A DNA stretch of 64,000 nt, taken from Priestia megaterium NBRC 15308 = ATCC 14581 (GTDB lineage: Bacteria > Bacillota > Bacilli > Bacillales > Bacillaceae_H). The stretch is from positions 1,426,001 to 1,490,000 of the forward strand of contig NZ_CP009920.1 in NCBI RefSeq assembly GCF_000832985.1, written 5' to 3'. The position numbers and the translations under genes were made by a program. Under the pieces are notes generated by a model. The model saw nothing but the letters and a program-made list of their open reading frames with translations, was not told where the DNA came from and did no database searches. Positions 47,390-56,962 of this stretch are shown here, in pieces. How positions within the stretch are numbered: the first letter of the stretch is position 1; every line of letters begins with the position of its first letter.

Positions 47390-48307
47390 ATTCGCCATCT
47401 AAACATGAAGTCTGTATCTGTTTTGGCTGCAAGTATCCTTTTATTACTGTGTTCTTCCTCATTTGAGCGCCCAAATGTACCGGTCCATCAACCCATTATT
47501 GTAACAGCTGACTCTCTTCATGTACGCAGCGGTCCAGGACGTTCATTTTCAATTACAAATAAATTGACGAAGAATACAAGACTATCCGTTTCAGACCGTC
47601 AAGGAGATTGGTATTATGTAGAAAGCTCGGATATTCAAGGATGGGTGTTTAAAAAATTCACGAAAACCGTAGCGCTTCGCAGCGTTCAGCCTAGCATGCA
47701 GGTAGCGCAGCGCCAGCCTGTTTATACGCTGAGTAAAAGCTTGCAGCACTTAAAGGGCAAAACAATTATTATTGATGCAGGCCATGGAGGAAAAGACAAA
47801 GGAGCCATCGGCACACAGGGCACATATGAAAAAGACCTCACTCTTCGAACAGCACTTATTTTACAAAACAAACTTCAAAAAGAAGGCGCACACGTCATTT
47901 TAACCCGCACCCATGATGAGTACCTTCTACTTTCACAGCGCACGCTGCAATCGACTAAAGCAGATGCTTTTATAAGCATTCACTACAACAGTACGAACAG
48001 CTCACAGCTAACTGGCCTTATGACGTATTATTACCATCAGCATCAGGACAGTCCACTCACACATTCTATTCATCAGTCCCTTATTAATCATGCAAAATTA
48101 AAAGACAAAGGAGAACGTTTTGGAAACTATTATGTTCTTCGCGAAAATACACGTCCGAGTACATTAATTGAACTAGGCTTTTTAAGCAACGAACGGGAAG
48201 AAACGTATATTAATTCCATCAGTTATCAGCAAATGATTACGTCCGCTATCGCTGAAGGATTAAATCACTACTTTCAAAGCAAAGAAAAAACGCAGACTCA
48301 TCTGTGA
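47390..48307 (+). CDS. yrvJ: N-acetylmuramoyl-L-alanine amidase with SH3b domain (YrvJ-like)
   Basis: A secreted cell-wall hydrolase of about 300 residues. The signal peptide ([13 protein letters not shown]) is followed by one SH3b domain (about 35-90, [13 protein letters not shown]) and an Amidase_3 domain with zinc ligands in [19 protein letters not shown] and ISIHYNS. The catalytic Glu is in LIELGFLSN. The first ATG is at 47405, 19 nt after AAAGGAGG. An in-frame ATT at 47390 has ideal 7-nt spacing, so it may be the true start. The B. subtilis homologue has more SH3 repeats, as I recall. Confidence 0.88.
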   Translation: MRHLNMKSVSVLAASILLLLCSSSFERPNVPVHQPIIVTADSLHVRSGPGRSFSITNKLTKNTRLSVSDRQGDWYYVESSDIQGWVFKKFTKTVALRSVQPSMQVAQRQPVYTLSKSLQHLKGKTIIIDAGHGGKDKGAIGTQGTYEKDLTLRTALILQNKLQKEGAHVILTRTHDEYLLLSQRTLQSTKADAFISIHYNSTNSSQLTGLMTYYYHQHQDSPLTHSIHQSLINHAKLKDKGERFGNYYVLRENTRPSTLIELGFLSNEREETYINSISYQQMITSAIAEGLNHYFQSKEKTQTHL

Positions 48308-48329
48308 GCCTGCGTTTTTTCTTTGCTTT
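48276..48329. terminator. Shared palindromic terminator of yrvJ and dtd
   Basis: Two 25-base arms (48276-48300 and 48305-48329) are complementary with a single mismatch around a 4-base loop. It is coding for the ends of both convergent genes. The T-runs lie inside the arms. Confidence 0.9.
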
Positions 48330-48759
48330 CTACAATAAGCGTGACCGGTCCGTCATTTGTAAATGATACGTCCATCATTTCACCAAATGCGCCGGTTTCT
48401 ACTCGAACATTTTTTTCTGATAATATTTTATTAAAATAGTTGTAAAGCGTTACAGCATGATCTGGCCTAGCAGCTCCCATAAAGTTTGGTCTTCTGCCTT
48501 TTCGGCAATCTCCGTACAGCGTAAATTGAGATACCGATAAAATTTCTCCTTCTACATCTAGAAGCGACAAATTCATTTTGCCAGACTCATCATCAAACAC
48601 TCGCAAATTCACAATTTTATCCGCTACATACTCTGCATCAGCTTCAGTATCGTCATGGGTAATGCCCACTAAAAGCATATATCCGTGCTTAATCTCACCG
48701 ACCGTCTCACCTGCAACAGTTACTTTTGCATTCTTTGCTCTTTGTACGACTACTCTCAT
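48298..48759 (-). CDS. dtd: D-aminoacyl-tRNA deacylase
   Basis: A 153-residue DTD protein that removes D-amino acids (and glycine) mischarged on tRNA. The catalytic motif VSQFTLYGD and the Gly-Pro motif in [11 protein letters not shown] are present. The N-terminus [15 protein letters not shown] is standard. It is a few residues longer than usual because the C-terminus continues through a terminator stem shared with convergent yrvJ (10-bp overlap). It follows relA by 15 bp. Confidence 0.95.
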   Translation of the reverse strand: MRVVVQRAKNAKVTVAGETVGEIKHGYMLLVGITHDDTEADAEYVADKIVNLRVFDDESGKMNLSLLDVEGEILSVSQFTLYGDCRKGRRPNFMGAARPDHAVTLYNYFNKILSEKNVRVETGAFGEMMDVSFTNDGPVTLIVESKEKTQAHR

Positions 48760-48774
48760 GTATAACGACCTTTC

Positions 48775-50973
48775 TTAATGCATAATTCGGCGAACTGAAT
48801 AAATGTCTCGAAGCTGCTTAATGCGCTCAACCACTTTATGAAGGTGACTGATGTTATGAATAGAAATTGACATATGAATCGTAGCCATTTTGTTTCGGTC
48901 CGATTTTCCTGAAACGGCTGAAATATTCGTTTTAGTCTCGTTTACAACCTGCAGAACTTCATTTAGTAAGCCCCTGCGGTCGTATCCGGAAATTTCAATT
49001 TCCACGTTAAACTCTTTGCCTTCTTTAATATGTGTTTCCCACTCTACAGGAATAAGGCGGCTTTCAGCATCATCTGTGTGAACGTTTAAACAATCTGCTC
49101 TATGAACAGATACTCCTCGCCCCTTTGTAATAAAACCAACAATCTCATCTCCAGGAACTGGATTACAGCATTTAGACAAGCGAATCAGCATGTTCTCTAC
49201 ACCCGGTACAATAACCCCGGAATCTTTTCGTTTATGCTGGCGAACACGCTTGGCCGCAGTGTCGCGTGCAATATCATCAATTTGGATCTCTTGTTCTTGA
49301 TCGCGCTGCTTTCTCCACTTCTCGGTTAAACGATTAGCTACTTGAGCCGCAGTTAATCCGTTATACCCAATAGCTGCATACATATCATCTTCGTTTGAGA
49401 AATTAAACTTCTCCGCTACTCGTTTGATATTATCAGCTGTTAATACTTCTTTTAAGTCAAACTCCATTTGACGAATTTCTTTTTCAACCAGCTCTTTGCC
49501 TTTTTCAATATTTTCATCGCGGCTTTGCTTTTTAAAGAATTGGCGAATTTTATTTTTGGCTTGAGACGTTTGAGCAAGCTTTAACCAGTCCTTGCTTGGA
49601 CCATACGAATGCTTAGATGTCAAAATTTCGATAATGTCCCCCGTTTTCAAACGGTAATCAAGCGTAACCATCTTGCCGTTGACTTTTGCTCCAATAGTTT
49701 TATTTCCGATTTCAGAATGAATACGATAGGAAAAATCAATTGGAACAGAACCCGAAGGAAGCTCAATGACGTCGCCTTTTGGCGTAAAAATGTAAACCAT
49801 GTCGGAAAACAAGTCAACTTTTAGAGATTCCATAAATTCTTCTGCATCGTTTGCGTCATTTTGAAATTCTAAAATTTCTCTAAACCACGTCAACTTTTCT
49901 TCAAATGAAGCATGCTCAGCTGTTTTTCCCTCTTTGTAAGCCCAATGAGCAGCAATTCCATACTCAGCAATTTGGTGCATGTCAAACGTTCGAATTTGAA
50001 CTTCTAACGGATCACCTTTTGGTCCGATAACCGTCGTATGAAGAGACTGGTACATATTTTGTTTTGGCATTGCAATATAATCTTTGAAACGTCCCGGCAT
50101 TGGCTTCCAGCACGTGTGAATAATTCCTAACACCGCATAGCAGTCTTTAATGCTATTTACAATAATGCGCACAGCTAGTAAATCGTAAATTTCATTAAAC
50201 TGCTTGTTTTGCAGTGCCATTTTACGATAGATGGAATAAATATGTTTTGGACGTCCTGAAATTTCAACTTTAATCGACACTTCATCTACTTGCTCTCGAA
50301 CTTCATCAATAACTTCAGCCAAATACTGCTCGCGTTCCGCACGCTTTTTCTTCATCAAATTTACAATGCGATAATATTGCTGAGGATTTAAGTAACGTAA
50401 AGCTGTATCTTCAAGCTCCCACTTAATTTTTGAAATACCGAGACGATGAGCAAGAGGAGCAAAAATTTCAAGCGTTTCATTTGAAATGCGTCGCTGCTTT
50501 TCCTGCGGTAAATGCTTTAGCGTACGCATGTTATGAAGACGATCCGCAAGTTTGATCAATATAACTCGAATATCTTGAGCCATTGCCACAAACATCTTGC
50601 GATGATTTTCAGCCTGCTGCTCTTCTTTAGACTTATATTTAATTTTCCCAAGTTTCGTTACGCCGTCTACTAACATTGCTACTTCTTCATTAAAAGCTTT
50701 TTCTAAATCCTTTAGTGTTATCTCTGTATCTTCAACCACATCATGTAGAAATCCAGCTGCAATTGTTGCTGGATCCATATCTAGATCAACTAAAATTCCT
50801 GCGACTTGAATCGGGTGGATAATATATGGTTCACCCGACTTGCGATATTGTTCTTTGTGAGCTTCTTTTGCAAAATCATATGCTTTTTGTACAAAAGCCA
50901 CGTCTTCTTCATTTAAATATCGCTTCGTATTGTCAATGACCTGTTCCGCTGTTAGGACTTGCTCATTTGCCAT
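48775..50973 (-). CDS. relA: Bifunctional (p)ppGpp synthetase/hydrolase Rel
   Basis: A 732-residue long RSH protein: hydrolase domain ([13 protein letters not shown] with the HD pair), synthetase domain ([22 protein letters not shown]), TGS domain ([20 protein letters not shown]), a conserved Cys-rich region ([16 protein letters not shown]) and a C-terminal ACT domain. Both catalytic halves look intact. The ATG at 50973 follows AAGGTGA. It has its own promoter after the apt terminator. Confidence 0.96.
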   Translation of the reverse strand: MANEQVLTAEQVIDNTKRYLNEEDVAFVQKAYDFAKEAHKEQYRKSGEPYIIHPIQVAGILVDLDMDPATIAAGFLHDVVEDTEITLKDLEKAFNEEVAMLVDGVTKLGKIKYKSKEEQQAENHRKMFVAMAQDIRVILIKLADRLHNMRTLKHLPQEKQRRISNETLEIFAPLAHRLGISKIKWELEDTALRYLNPQQYYRIVNLMKKKRAEREQYLAEVIDEVREQVDEVSIKVEISGRPKHIYSIYRKMALQNKQFNEIYDLLAVRIIVNSIKDCYAVLGIIHTCWKPMPGRFKDYIAMPKQNMYQSLHTTVIGPKGDPLEVQIRTFDMHQIAEYGIAAHWAYKEGKTAEHASFEEKLTWFREILEFQNDANDAEEFMESLKVDLFSDMVYIFTPKGDVIELPSGSVPIDFSYRIHSEIGNKTIGAKVNGKMVTLDYRLKTGDIIEILTSKHSYGPSKDWLKLAQTSQAKNKIRQFFKKQSRDENIEKGKELVEKEIRQMEFDLKEVLTADNIKRVAEKFNFSNEDDMYAAIGYNGLTAAQVANRLTEKWRKQRDQEQEIQIDDIARDTAAKRVRQHKRKDSGVIVPGVENMLIRLSKCCNPVPGDEIVGFITKGRGVSVHRADCLNVHTDDAESRLIPVEWETHIKEGKEFNVEIEISGYDRRGLLNEVLQVVNETKTNISAVSGKSDRNKMATIHMSISIHNISHLHKVVERIKQLRDIYSVRRIMH

Positions 50974-51009
50974 GAAATCACCTTTTATCAACTAGCATTT
51001 TTAATTCAT

Positions 51010-51038
51010 ATTGTAACTATTATCTTGAAAAAATCCAA
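51010..51038 (-). promoter_or_regulatory. Sigma-A promoter of relA
   Basis: TTGGAT (51033-51038) and TACAAT (51010-51015) are 17 bp apart on the minus strand, about 35 bp before the relA start. Confidence 0.6.
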
Positions 51039-51110
51039 GGATGTAAAGCCTTTGCGTCTAATTTATGAAATTTACATCATTTCCATTTTACGTATTAACG
51101 TTTTTTAACG

Positions 51111-51143
51111 AAAAAAGAGCACCTGTATCAGGTACTCTTTTTT
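51111..51143 (-). terminator. Terminator after apt
   Basis: AAAAGAG-x-ACCTG and CAGGT-x-CTCTTTT pair around a 3-base loop, with six Ts on the minus strand. Confidence 0.85.
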
Positions 51144-51158
51144 ATGTGATCGTTCTTC

Positions 51159-51671
51159 TTAATACGTCATTAATGTGAATACATCGTAACCGTCTAGTTT
51201 GTCACGGCCGTCAAGGTAAGAAAGTTCAATTAAGAACGCAGCTCCAACAACAATTCCGCCTAATTCTTCGACAAGCTTAATCGTCGCTTCAATTGTACCG
51301 CCTGTTGCTAATAAATCATCTGTAATCAACACGCGCTGACCTGGCTTAATTGCATCTTTGTGAATCGTTAATACGTCTTTACCGTATTCTAAACCGTAAT
51401 CTACTTTGATTACTTCACGCGGTAATTTTCCTTCTTTACGAACAGGTGCAAAGCCGATACCTAGCGCGTATGCTACTGGACAACCAACGATAAATCCGCG
51501 AGCTTCCGGTCCTACGATAATATCAACTTGTTTATCATTGGCATATTTTACAATCTCATCCGTTGCGGCACGGTATGCGTCACCGTTATCCATTAATGTT
51601 GAGATATCTTTAAATGTAATACCTGGTTTTGGCCAGTCAGGTACAATTGTAATATAATCTTTAAAATTCAT
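51159..51671 (-). CDS. apt: Adenine phosphoribosyltransferase
   Basis: A 170-residue PRTase with the PRPP-binding motif [13 protein letters not shown] and the hood segment [19 protein letters not shown]. It salvages adenine to AMP. The ATG at 51671 follows GAGGAGG. It lies 15 bp after recJ, in the secDF-recJ-apt-relA order of B. subtilis. Confidence 0.96.
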   Translation of the reverse strand: MNFKDYITIVPDWPKPGITFKDISTLMDNGDAYRAATDEIVKYANDKQVDIIVGPEARGFIVGCPVAYALGIGFAPVRKEGKLPREVIKVDYGLEYGKDVLTIHKDAIKPGQRVLITDDLLATGGTIEATIKLVEELGGIVVGAAFLIELSYLDGRDKLDGYDVFTLMTY

Positions 51672-51686
51672 TCTAATGTTGCCTCC

Positions 51687-54029
51687 TCATTCAATCGAAC
51701 GCTTAAAAATATCTTGAAAGTGATTTTTAAGCTGTACATATGACGTATAAATAAAGTTTTTTTCTATTTCAATCTGCTGCTGCTTTTGGCGATAAGTCGC
51801 AGATTCTATTAAATCACGTTTCGCAGAATTTTTCACTAACGAAATTAAGCCATTGTTTATTGTAACAAATTCTAACTCAAAAAACACCTTTGCCATAAAA
51901 TCAATCGTTTCTTTCGACCAGCCCTTATGAATCGCTAAATCTTCTTTGTAGCGTTTTAAATCAAAAGGACCCTTTTTCGCTAAAAAGCCATAGAACCATT
52001 TAAAGTGATCGCGAGTTGGGATTGTATCAAAATAATGGTCTTCTTCCGTTAAGAAAATAGCGTATATTCTAGAAGGAATACCTTGGAAAAACAAAGCTTC
52101 AAGCCACTTCTGTGAAGGAGGCAAATCTAATAAAACAATCTGTTCCCCTGCAAACATACATGCTTTTGCCTGTTCTTCATCTTGAATAAGAACAACATGC
52201 TCCATCGGCAGCATCGACTTGTATTTATCAATTGTTGAATCGTGAAAAGCAACAACTTTCATTTGATCCGTGAATACCTGCTCAAAGAAACGTTTGACAT
52301 CAATAGCACTGCGATAATCAAACATCTGCCACTCATCTACAGAGATATCTTCTACCATCAGCTGCGGTTTGCGCATATTGTTCCACTCATTAATAGATAG
52401 TTCACCTACTAATGATACTTTAGCTATAGGAGATACTTCATCTAATATATAGCCTAACCCAAATCCTACTGCATCAACCGATACACCGCTGTCTTCAAAT
52501 ACCAGTTTTAAATGATTTTTATTAGCACCAATTTTCCGCATAGATGTTGTATGAACATCTTTAATGAGAACTTTTGGCTTCGGGTTATGCATACCAAATG
52601 GAGCAAGCGCACTCATTTGTTCAATGTTTTCCAGCGTAATTTCCTCTGTTGTGCATACTGTATCAACTGATGTAATTGGAATAAAATCCTGTTCGGTTAA
52701 CACGTTGCTTGCTTGTTCATTAAGACGTGTGCGCAGCTCTTCTACATCATCGCTGTTTAACGTCATGCCGGCTGCCATTGGATGCCCTCCAAAATGCGGC
52801 AAAATGTCACGGCATTTAGATAAGTTCGCGAATAAGTCAAAGCCTTCGATACTTCTTGCTGAACCTTTGGCAATACGGTTTTCAGAGTCAATACTTAGTA
52901 CAATTGTTGGTCTGTAGAACTTTTCTACGAGCCTAGAAGCGACAATTCCAACAACACCTGCATTCCATCCTTCTCCCTCTACAATAAGAACGCTGTTTTC
53001 ATCCGGAGGATACATATTTTCAACAAATTCAACGGCTTCTTCCGTAATATCGTTTACGATTTGCTGCCTTACCTTGTTTAACGCATCAATTTCTTTAGCT
53101 AAACCTTTTGCTTCTTCAGCATTTGTTGTCATAAGCAAGTGAACAGCTGGATCAGCATCTTGAAGACGTCCTACTGCATTAATGCGAGGAGCCATAGCAA
53201 ATCCAATTGTATCTTCAGTAATTTCTTCGCGTTTTACTCCACATACGCTCAGCAGCGCTTCAATTCCAGTGCGCTTCGTGAGCTTGAGATAGTCAAGACC
53301 TTTGCGAGCAATTAAGCGGTTTTCGTCGACTAAAGGAACCAAGTCAGCAATCGTCCCAATCACTGCTAGTTCTAACAAATGTTCCGGAAGCTCCCCTAAC
53401 AGCGCATGAGCGAGTTTAAAAGCCACTCCTACACCCGCCAGTTCTTTAAATGGATATGTACTTCCCGGCAGCTTTGGATGAATAATTGCATACGCATCCG
53501 GTAAAATCGGACCCGGCTCGTGGTGATCCGTAATAATTAAATCAAAATCTAATTCACGTGCATACGCCGTTTCTTCGACTGCCGAAATACCTGTGTCTAC
53601 CGTAATCACCAGCTGATAGCCGCCTGCGTTTATTTTATCAAATGCTGCCTTATTCGGCCCATAACCTTCTGTAAAGCGATTAGGAATATAAAAATCAGTA
53701 TCAGCGCCGAGCTGCTGTAAAGCAGATAACATAACAGAAGTACTGCTGACGCCGTCCGCATCGTAATCTCCATAGATCATAATTTTTTCATTATGATCAA
53801 TTGCTTGCTGAATACGAGCTACCGCTTTGTCCATATCGTGCAATAAAAACGGATCGTGGAACGTTTGTGCATCAACGTGTAAAAACTCACGTGCCGCTTC
53901 TACTGTTGTCATGCCTCTATTAAGTAATAACGAAGCTACTAGAGGTGTAATATTGAGGTTTTCTACAAATTCATTAACAAGTTGTTCATCACATTCTTGA
54001 ACATTCCAACGTTTTTTTGACTGTAACAT
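51687..54029 (-). CDS. recJ: Single-stranded-DNA-specific exonuclease RecJ
   Basis: A 780-residue DHH-family nuclease: motif I GDYDADGVSSTSVM (near residue 85), the DHH motif ITDHHEPG, the DHHA1 segment FGGHPMAAG, then an OB fold and a Bacillus-type C-terminal domain. It degrades single-stranded DNA 5' to 3' in repair and recombination. AGGGGTG lies upstream of the ATG at 54029. It probably shares a transcript with apt. Confidence 0.95.
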   Translation of the reverse strand: MLQSKKRWNVQECDEQLVNEFVENLNITPLVASLLLNRGMTTVEAAREFLHVDAQTFHDPFLLHDMDKAVARIQQAIDHNEKIMIYGDYDADGVSSTSVMLSALQQLGADTDFYIPNRFTEGYGPNKAAFDKINAGGYQLVITVDTGISAVEETAYARELDFDLIITDHHEPGPILPDAYAIIHPKLPGSTYPFKELAGVGVAFKLAHALLGELPEHLLELAVIGTIADLVPLVDENRLIARKGLDYLKLTKRTGIEALLSVCGVKREEITEDTIGFAMAPRINAVGRLQDADPAVHLLMTTNAEEAKGLAKEIDALNKVRQQIVNDITEEAVEFVENMYPPDENSVLIVEGEGWNAGVVGIVASRLVEKFYRPTIVLSIDSENRIAKGSARSIEGFDLFANLSKCRDILPHFGGHPMAAGMTLNSDDVEELRTRLNEQASNVLTEQDFIPITSVDTVCTTEEITLENIEQMSALAPFGMHNPKPKVLIKDVHTTSMRKIGANKNHLKLVFEDSGVSVDAVGFGLGYILDEVSPIAKVSLVGELSINEWNNMRKPQLMVEDISVDEWQMFDYRSAIDVKRFFEQVFTDQMKVVAFHDSTIDKYKSMLPMEHVVLIQDEEQAKACMFAGEQIVLLDLPPSQKWLEALFFQGIPSRIYAIFLTEEDHYFDTIPTRDHFKWFYGFLAKKGPFDLKRYKEDLAIHKGWSKETIDFMAKVFFELEFVTINNGLISLVKNSAKRDLIESATYRQKQQQIEIEKNFIYTSYVQLKNHFQDIFKRSIE

Positions 54030-54135
54030 GTCTCTTCACCCCTTAACCCACATTATTATACTAGAGTGGATGAAATGGAGCAACGAAAGAAAATAAGCAT
54101 ATTTTTCTGACAGTGCGCCTTGAATTTTCACAAAC

Positions 54136-54166
54136 AAAAAAACGTGCGAACACTTCGCACGTTTTT
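54136..54166 (-). terminator. Terminator after secDF
   Basis: AAAAACGTGCGAA and TTCGCACGTTTTT pair around a 3-base loop just past the secDF stop. Confidence 0.92.
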
Positions 54167-54169
54167 GAA

Positions 54170-56407
54170 TTACTTGCTTTCTACTTCTTTTTGTTCCTCG
54201 CGCTTCAACTGTTTCCCTTTCCACACAAGCCATAGCTGAGCAGCAATAAACACAGATGAATATGCACCAAGAATTAAACCTACTAACAGGGCAATTGAGA
54301 AGTTTTGAATTGATTCACTTCCGAATACAAGAAGTGCTACAACTGCAATCACAACTGTTAACACGGTGTTCATTGAACGAGTAAACGTTTCACGCAAGCT
54401 TAAATTTACGATAAACGCCAAATCGTCAAACGTTTTGGATTTGAATTTCTGCATATTTTCACGAATGCGGTCAAACGTAACAATCGTATCGTTAATTGAG
54501 TAACCAACAATCGTCAAGACAGCGGCGATAAACGTTAAATCTACCTCTAGCTTTGTTAAGCTAAAGACCGTAACGATAAAAAACGCATCATGCAACAAAG
54601 CAAGCACGGCTGCAAGCGCCATGTAGAACTCGAATCGAATCGTTACATAGATGATAATTCCAATTGAAGCAATTACAATCGCCATCATTGCATTTTTCGC
54701 CAGTTCTTTTCCAACTGTCGGCGAAACGGTGCTTACGTTTGGTTCAGAACCGTATTTATCTTTAAAGTGATCTTTTAAGTTGGCAATTTCTTTTTTATTC
54801 AAGACCCCAACTACACGTACAACACCCGTATCATTACTTTTTCCTGTAATGACTACGTCATCCGTTTTGATATCAAGAGACTTCATTTCACGCTGTATCT
54901 CAGCCTGCGTAACGGTATGATTTGCCGGAATCTCTATGCGAGTTCCGCTCGTAAAGTCAATACCTAGGTTCAGCCTAAACACAGCAACCGAGATAATACC
55001 GATAATGACGAGCACGCTTGAGAATGTGAAGAACGCTTTACGGTATTTAACAAAGTCAATTTTATCCCACACTGTAGGTAAAACGGTTGTGCCGTCATCT
55101 TTGCTTAAATCGTGAATTTGCTCTTTCTTCACGCCAAAGTAGCCTGGTTTTTTATCAAACCAGCGGCTGTTTACTAAAAGACTCATTAATAATCGCGTAC
55201 CGTATACGGCCGTAATAAAACTTAGCACAATCCCGATCATTAATGTTGTTGCAAATCCTTTTACTGAACTTTGACCATAAAAGAATAATACAAGAGCCGC
55301 TAACATCGTTGTAATATTGGCATCAAAAATGGTCGCAAGTGAGCGACGATTTCCTGCCCGGTAGGCCGATATAACAGACCTTCCTGTTTTCAGTTCATCT
55401 TTAATCCGCTCGTACGTAATGATATTCGCATCTACTGCCATACCTACACCGAGAATAAGAGCCGCGATACCTGGAAGCGTCATAACCACATGCATCAAGT
55501 CAAATACAAGCAGGTTTAAATACACGTAGAAGCTGAGTGTAATAATGGCAATAAGCCCCGGTAAACGGTAGAAAAACAGCATGTAAAGGAATATAATTCC
55601 AATTCCAATAATACCCGCTAATATAGTCGTGTGAAGAGCTTCTTCCCCAAACTGCGCTCCAACGGATGTAGAGTATAGCTCATCTAATTTAACCGGCAAC
55701 GACCCGGCATTTAGCAATTCCGCCAGCTGCGTTGCACTTTTCACTGTGAAGTTGCCACCTGAAATCTCAACATCTGGCTGTGTTAACACGCTGCTAACAG
55801 AGGCTGCAGACAGGTACTTCGGATTTTGTTTTGTCGCTTCTTTTTGGTACGAGTCTTTTCCTTCTTCATAGTCCAGCCAAATGACAATTAAATTGTTAGG
55901 TGCTGGTTTTTGAGAAAGCTCTCGCGTGATCTTTTCAAATTTTTTCGCATTTTTTAACTTTAGTGAGACGCTAGGCTGATTGCTTTGGTCAAACGATTGC
56001 TTTGCTCCGCCTTGCGCTAAGTCTGTACCATCCATCAGCACCTTATCGTTCACGTCACGGAACGTTAAGTTTGCTTGAGTTGATAACAGATCCCTGGCTT
56101 GCTTTTGATTCGTGACACCAGCTAGCTGAACGCGGATGCGGTCGTTTCCTTCAATTTGAATGCTGGGCTCACTAACTCCCAGTACATCGACACGTTGACG
56201 CAGCGCTTCAACCGTGCTGTTAAGTGCCTTTTTGTCAATGACATCGCCTTTTTTAGCTGGACTGACTTTATATAAAATTTCAAATCCACCTTGAAGGTCG
56301 AGGCCAAGTTTAATATCTTTTGTAATTCCAGTCATCGTTGTTCCGATTGTACTAAACACAAGCAGTACTAAGAGGAAAAAGGCAACGATACGTCCTCTTT
56401 TAACCAT
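54170..56407 (-). CDS. secDF: SecDF fused protein-export subunit
   Basis: SecD and SecF are joined in one 745-residue protein, as in B. subtilis. The SecD half has the first helix, a large extracytoplasmic domain with LGLDLQGGFEILY, and helices ending in GMAVDANIITYERIKDEL. The SecF half begins near residue 430 and has DFTSGTRIEI and GYSINDTIVTFDRIREN. It uses the proton gradient to help Sec export. AAGGAGG lies upstream of the ATG. Confidence 0.97.
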   Translation of the reverse strand: MVKRGRIVAFFLLVLLVFSTIGTTMTGITKDIKLGLDLQGGFEILYKVSPAKKGDVIDKKALNSTVEALRQRVDVLGVSEPSIQIEGNDRIRVQLAGVTNQKQARDLLSTQANLTFRDVNDKVLMDGTDLAQGGAKQSFDQSNQPSVSLKLKNAKKFEKITRELSQKPAPNNLIVIWLDYEEGKDSYQKEATKQNPKYLSAASVSSVLTQPDVEISGGNFTVKSATQLAELLNAGSLPVKLDELYSTSVGAQFGEEALHTTILAGIIGIGIIFLYMLFFYRLPGLIAIITLSFYVYLNLLVFDLMHVVMTLPGIAALILGVGMAVDANIITYERIKDELKTGRSVISAYRAGNRRSLATIFDANITTMLAALVLFFYGQSSVKGFATTLMIGIVLSFITAVYGTRLLMSLLVNSRWFDKKPGYFGVKKEQIHDLSKDDGTTVLPTVWDKIDFVKYRKAFFTFSSVLVIIGIISVAVFRLNLGIDFTSGTRIEIPANHTVTQAEIQREMKSLDIKTDDVVITGKSNDTGVVRVVGVLNKKEIANLKDHFKDKYGSEPNVSTVSPTVGKELAKNAMMAIVIASIGIIIYVTIRFEFYMALAAVLALLHDAFFIVTVFSLTKLEVDLTFIAAVLTIVGYSINDTIVTFDRIRENMQKFKSKTFDDLAFIVNLSLRETFTRSMNTVLTVVIAVVALLVFGSESIQNFSIALLVGLILGAYSSVFIAAQLWLVWKGKQLKREEQKEVESK

Positions 56408-56473
56408 CGACAGAAAATCCTCCTTCTTATGTAAAAAACATGAAATGATAACAATAGATAAATGACCAATCTA

Positions 56474-56502
56474 ATTATCATTCATAACCTAATGTCTGTC
56501 AA
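56474..56502 (-). promoter_or_regulatory. Sigma-A promoter of secDF
   Basis: A perfect TTGACA (56497-56502) and GATAAT (56474-56479) are 17 bp apart on the minus strand, about 65 bp before the secDF start. Confidence 0.75.
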
Positions 56503-56544
56503 ATAAAGACCTTATCAAATTTTAATACATGTATTTTACAAACT

Positions 56545-56838
56545 CTACTTTAATAATTCTTTCCAGTCTTCTCCATTATTAACACTTGAGAACATATCAG
56601 ATTTATAAGATTCAATTGTTACATAGCTCATCACCTGCGTGATCTTAACAGATAAAATATCATTTACCACTTGATGGAGAGATAGCTCTCTTTCTTTTTT
56701 CCATTTTTTCATTTCTAAATAACCCAATAAATCGTTCTCCGTTACTTCTTCATATCCAAGCATATGAAATTCTTCCATTTTGCTGGATAAGACAGGCTGT
56801 ATAAGTTCTTTCGAAGCTGAAATAAATGGATGTGTCAT
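56545..56838 (-). CDS. comN: ComN, post-transcriptional regulator of comE
   Basis: A 97-residue protein starting MTHPFISASKELIQPVLSSK, in the ComN (YrzD) family. In B. subtilis ComN promotes accumulation of comE operon mRNA and localises with DivIVA. The ATG at 56838 follows AAGGAGG; longer frames run into the spoVB upstream region. It stands between secDF and divergent spoVB, the same place as in B. subtilis. Its target, the comE operon, is at the other end of this window. Confidence 0.85.
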   Translation of the reverse strand: MTHPFISASKELIQPVLSSKMEEFHMLGYEEVTENDLLGYLEMKKWKKERELSLHQVVNDILSVKITQVMSYVTIESYKSDMFSSVNNGEDWKELLK

Positions 56839-56962
56839 ATCGATCCTCCTTCCTGTTTGACATTTTGCGTAAAATTTCTTTCTCGTATGAGGAATACTTG
56901 TCATGCTTGGACACCGACGGCGCATATATTCACTGTATAAACCTCAAGAAAGCAGTGAGTAT

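Noticed and set aside
54036-54233. 65-codon minus-strand frame between recJ and secDF
   Set aside because: It spans the secDF terminator and the secDF 3' end and has no start signal.
56905-56940. Sigma-E-like promoter before spoVB (CATATTCA)
   Set aside because: Both elements match poorly; too weak to list.
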